Below, one piece after another: positions 5,986 to 7,464 of a DNA stretch of 7,464 bases. The notes under the pieces are model-generated. The model searched no databases, was not told the origin of the DNA, and saw only the letters and a program-made list of their open reading frames with translations. The DNA is from Acetobacteraceae bacterium (GTDB lineage: Bacteria > Pseudomonadota > Alphaproteobacteria > Acetobacterales > Acetobacteraceae), in the NCBI GenBank assembly GCA_027311485.1, contig DAICYU010000174.1, forward strand, positions 338 through 7,801, read 5' to 3'. Position 1 is the stretch's first letter; each line of letters starts with the position of its first letter. A program made the translations under genes and the position numbers.

Positions 5986-6567
5986 ATGCTGGCCAGTTCA
6001 ATCAACTCCCTGCTGGCGCTGGCTGGCCACTCGCTCTTGTTCCAGGCAGGCGCGATCATCGTCGGCACCTTCATTCTGGAGGATGCAGCCACCGTCGCCG
6101 CGGCGATGCAGGTTGGCGCCGGTGCGCTGCCCATGTGGCTCGCACTGACGTCACTTTACGCCGGTATCGTGCTGGGTGATCTTGGGCTTTACGGCCTCGG
6201 CCGGCTGTCGGCCCAGGTGCCGTGGATCGCGCGGCAGTTGCCGCCCCGTCGGCAGGAAACCATCCGCGCCTGGATCGGCGGCCGCATCTTCAAGGTGGTC
6301 CTGGTCAGCCGCTTCCTGCCCGGCCTGCGCTTGCCGACCTACACCACCTGCGGCTTCGTCCGCGCCGACCTGAAGCGGTTTACCACCGCCGCCATCGTCG
6401 CCACCGCCTGTTGGACCAGTCTGCTGTTCACTGTATCCCTGAAAGTGGGGCAATTCCTGATGGATCACCTTGGCGCATGGCGCTGGGCCGGCGCCGCCGG
6501 CTTCGTCGTTTTCGTCATCATCGCTGGCCGGGCAGCGGCCGCCGGCGTGCAGGCGGCCCGCCGATGA
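5986..6567 (+). CDS. DedA family (SNARE-associated/VTT domain) membrane protein
   Basis: 193-residue polytopic inner-membrane protein of the DedA superfamily, whose members move or flip lipids such as undecaprenyl phosphate and phosphatidylethanolamine and affect envelope stress, antibiotic and pH tolerance. Hallmarks in order are an N-terminal hydrophobic helix, FILEDAAT (29-36) with the acidic pair Glu32-Asp33, GIVLGDLGLYGLGR (60-73), VSRFLPGLRLPTY (107-119) with the re-entrant R-F-x-P-G-x-R motif, CGF around 122-124, and two hydrophobic C-terminal segments (132-153, 168-181). Length is close to typical DedA size. The ATG is the only plausible start after the in-frame TAA at 5959-5961. An AAGAGG site lies 15 bases upstream, which is long, so initiation may be weak. 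Its stop overlaps the next start as ATGA, which implies translational coupling with the ATP-grasp gene. Confidence 0.92.
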   Translation: MLASSINSLLALAGHSLLFQAGAIIVGTFILEDAATVAAAMQVGAGALPMWLALTSLYAGIVLGDLGLYGLGRLSAQVPWIARQLPPRRQETIRAWIGGRIFKVVLVSRFLPGLRLPTYTTCGFVRADLKRFTTAAIVATACWTSLLFTVSLKVGQFLMDHLGAWRWAGAAGFVVFVIIAGRAAAAGVQAARR

Positions 6568-7464
6568 GGCTGGAGAGCGCGGTGTCCGCCAGGGCGCGAC
6601 CGGCGGAGCGGCAGGGCAATCCGCTGTCGTTCTTCGAGTTCTGGCCGGGCTGGATGTTCTACACCCCGGTCGTCGTGCAATGGGTGCTGCTGGGCCTGCG
6701 CTACGGCGATTTCAGCCTGCCCACCGCGGCCAACCCGCGGATCACCACCGGTGGCTTGTGCGGCGAGTCGAAGCTGTCGATCCTGTGCCAGATCGGGCCC
6801 GACGCCGCGGAGATGGTCGCCCCCGCCTGCGGCGTGCTGGCCAGGCCGGACGGTGCAGAGTCGGCCGAAGCCGCCATGACCGCGAACGGCCTGCGCTATC
6901 CGGTGGTGGCCAAGCCGGATATCGGCTGCAACGGCACCGGCGTCCGCCTGCTGCGGGACCGCGCCGGGTTGCAGCGCTACCTGCAGGACTTCCCCGCCAA
7001 TGAGGTGGTGGTGCTGCAGAAATACGTGTCCGAGCCGAATGAGGCCGGCATCTTCTACATCCGCCATCCCGATGAGGCATCCGGCCGGATCACATCTCTG
7101 ACCATCAAGAAGCCGCCGGTTGTGGTCGGCGACGGGCGATCCACCCTGCGCGCGCTGATCATGGCGGATGAGCGGGCCAGCAAGGTGCCGCACCTGTATT
7201 TGGACCGGCTGGCCGAACGGCTCGACACCGTGCCCGCCCAGGGCGAGTCGGTGCAGCTTGTCTTCGTTGGCAACCACTGCAAGGGCTCGATCTTCCAGGA
7301 TGGCACCAGCCTCGTCACGCCGGCATTGACCGCCGCGGTCGACCGCCTGGCGCACGCGATCCCCGAATTCTATTTTGGCCGCATCGACGTGCGGTTCGCC
7401 TCCACCGCCGCGCTGCGGCGCGGCACCGGGTTCCAGGTGATCGAGATCAACGGCACCGGGTCCG
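6564..7464 (+). CDS. ATP-grasp ligase-like protein (D-Ala-D-Ala ligase/carboxylate-amine ligase type), 3'-truncated by window edge
   Basis: Open from ATG at 6564 to the right edge, giving 300 residues without a stop. An N-terminal FFEFWPGWMFYTPVVVQW stretch (23-40) runs into a hydrophobic segment to about 46 that looks like membrane association. NPRITTGGLCGESK (57-70) follows. The ATP-grasp core shows VVAKPDIGCNGTG (114-126), with a nucleotide-binding Lys117 and a glycine loop, VVLQKYV (149-155), IKKPPVVVGDG (181-191), FGRIDVRF (271-278) with Asp275, and VIEINGTG (292-299) with Glu294 and Asn296 in the metal-binding position. Such enzymes activate a carboxylate as acyl phosphate and join it to an amine or similar nucleophile. 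The substrate is not readable, and D-Ala-D-Ala ligase itself is unlikely because of the membrane-like N-terminus. Start and DedA stop share ATGA. The long - strand open frame over 6465-7355 is a shadow of this gene. Confidence 0.88.
   Translation, partial: MRLESAVSARARPAERQGNPLSFFEFWPGWMFYTPVVVQWVLLGLRYGDFSLPTAANPRITTGGLCGESKLSILCQIGPDAAEMVAPACGVLARPDGAESAEAAMTANGLRYPVVAKPDIGCNGTGVRLLRDRAGLQRYLQDFPANEVVVLQKYVSEPNEAGIFYIRHPDEASGRITSLTIKKPPVVVGDGRSTLRALIMADERASKVPHLYLDRLAERLDTVPAQGESVQLVFVGNHCKGSIFQDGTSLVTPALTAAVDRLAHAIPEFYFGRIDVRFASTAALRRGTGFQVIEINGTGS

Noticed and set aside
6470..7003. 177-residue open frame on + overlapping DedA and ATP-grasp
   Set aside because: Out of frame with both real genes, and its sequence is an Arg/Ala/Gly-rich shadow.
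6465..7355. 296-residue open frame on -, antisense to DedA end and ATP-grasp gene
   Set aside because: Low-complexity Gly/Arg/His/Gln-rich product, a typical shadow; the + strand frame here carries clear ATP-grasp motifs.

Overview
The window reads as high-GC, gene-dense chromosome of an alphaproteobacterium. The protein families and pairings resemble those I associate with Rhodospirillales/Acetobacteraceae, but this is inferred from protein style and GC content, not from a marker gene. No rRNA, tRNA, mobile element, CRISPR array or origin is visible. Seven protein genes are supported, two of them cut by the window edges.

Left part (1-1268): the C-terminal part of a luciferase-like (LLM) flavin-dependent monooxygenase on +, followed by a gap of about 270 bases. 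The gap holds a perfect 15-bp inverted repeat that probably insulates this gene from a convergent neighbour.

Centre-left (1269-3440): on -, a secreted serine hydrolase of the tripeptidyl-aminopeptidase-like (TAP) class, with a GTG start decided by a strong ribosome binding site and a possible promoter. Upstream of it, also on -, lies a 143-residue protein I do not recognise. Its leader contains a G-quadruplex-type motif on the template strand.

Centre-right (3592-5709): a two-gene unit on -, reading from an alpha/beta-hydrolase-fold protein into a second, full-length LLM oxidoreductase, and closed by a 13-bp GC-rich hairpin. The hydrolase-fold protein keeps the acid and histidine of the triad but has glycine where the nucleophile should be. 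It is therefore probably not an ordinary esterase. The pair looks like an oxidation module acting on an unknown small organic substrate.

Right part (5710-7464): a divergent intergenic region of 276 bases, then on + a DedA-family membrane protein overlapping by ATGA an ATP-grasp ligase-like gene that runs off the right edge. The ligase has a hydrophobic N-terminal segment next to a lipid-transporter-type gene. I infer a membrane- or envelope-linked ligation function with unknown substrate.

The best candidates for unusual biology are the nucleophile-less hydrolase paired with an LLM oxidoreductase, and the translationally coupled DedA/ATP-grasp pair.
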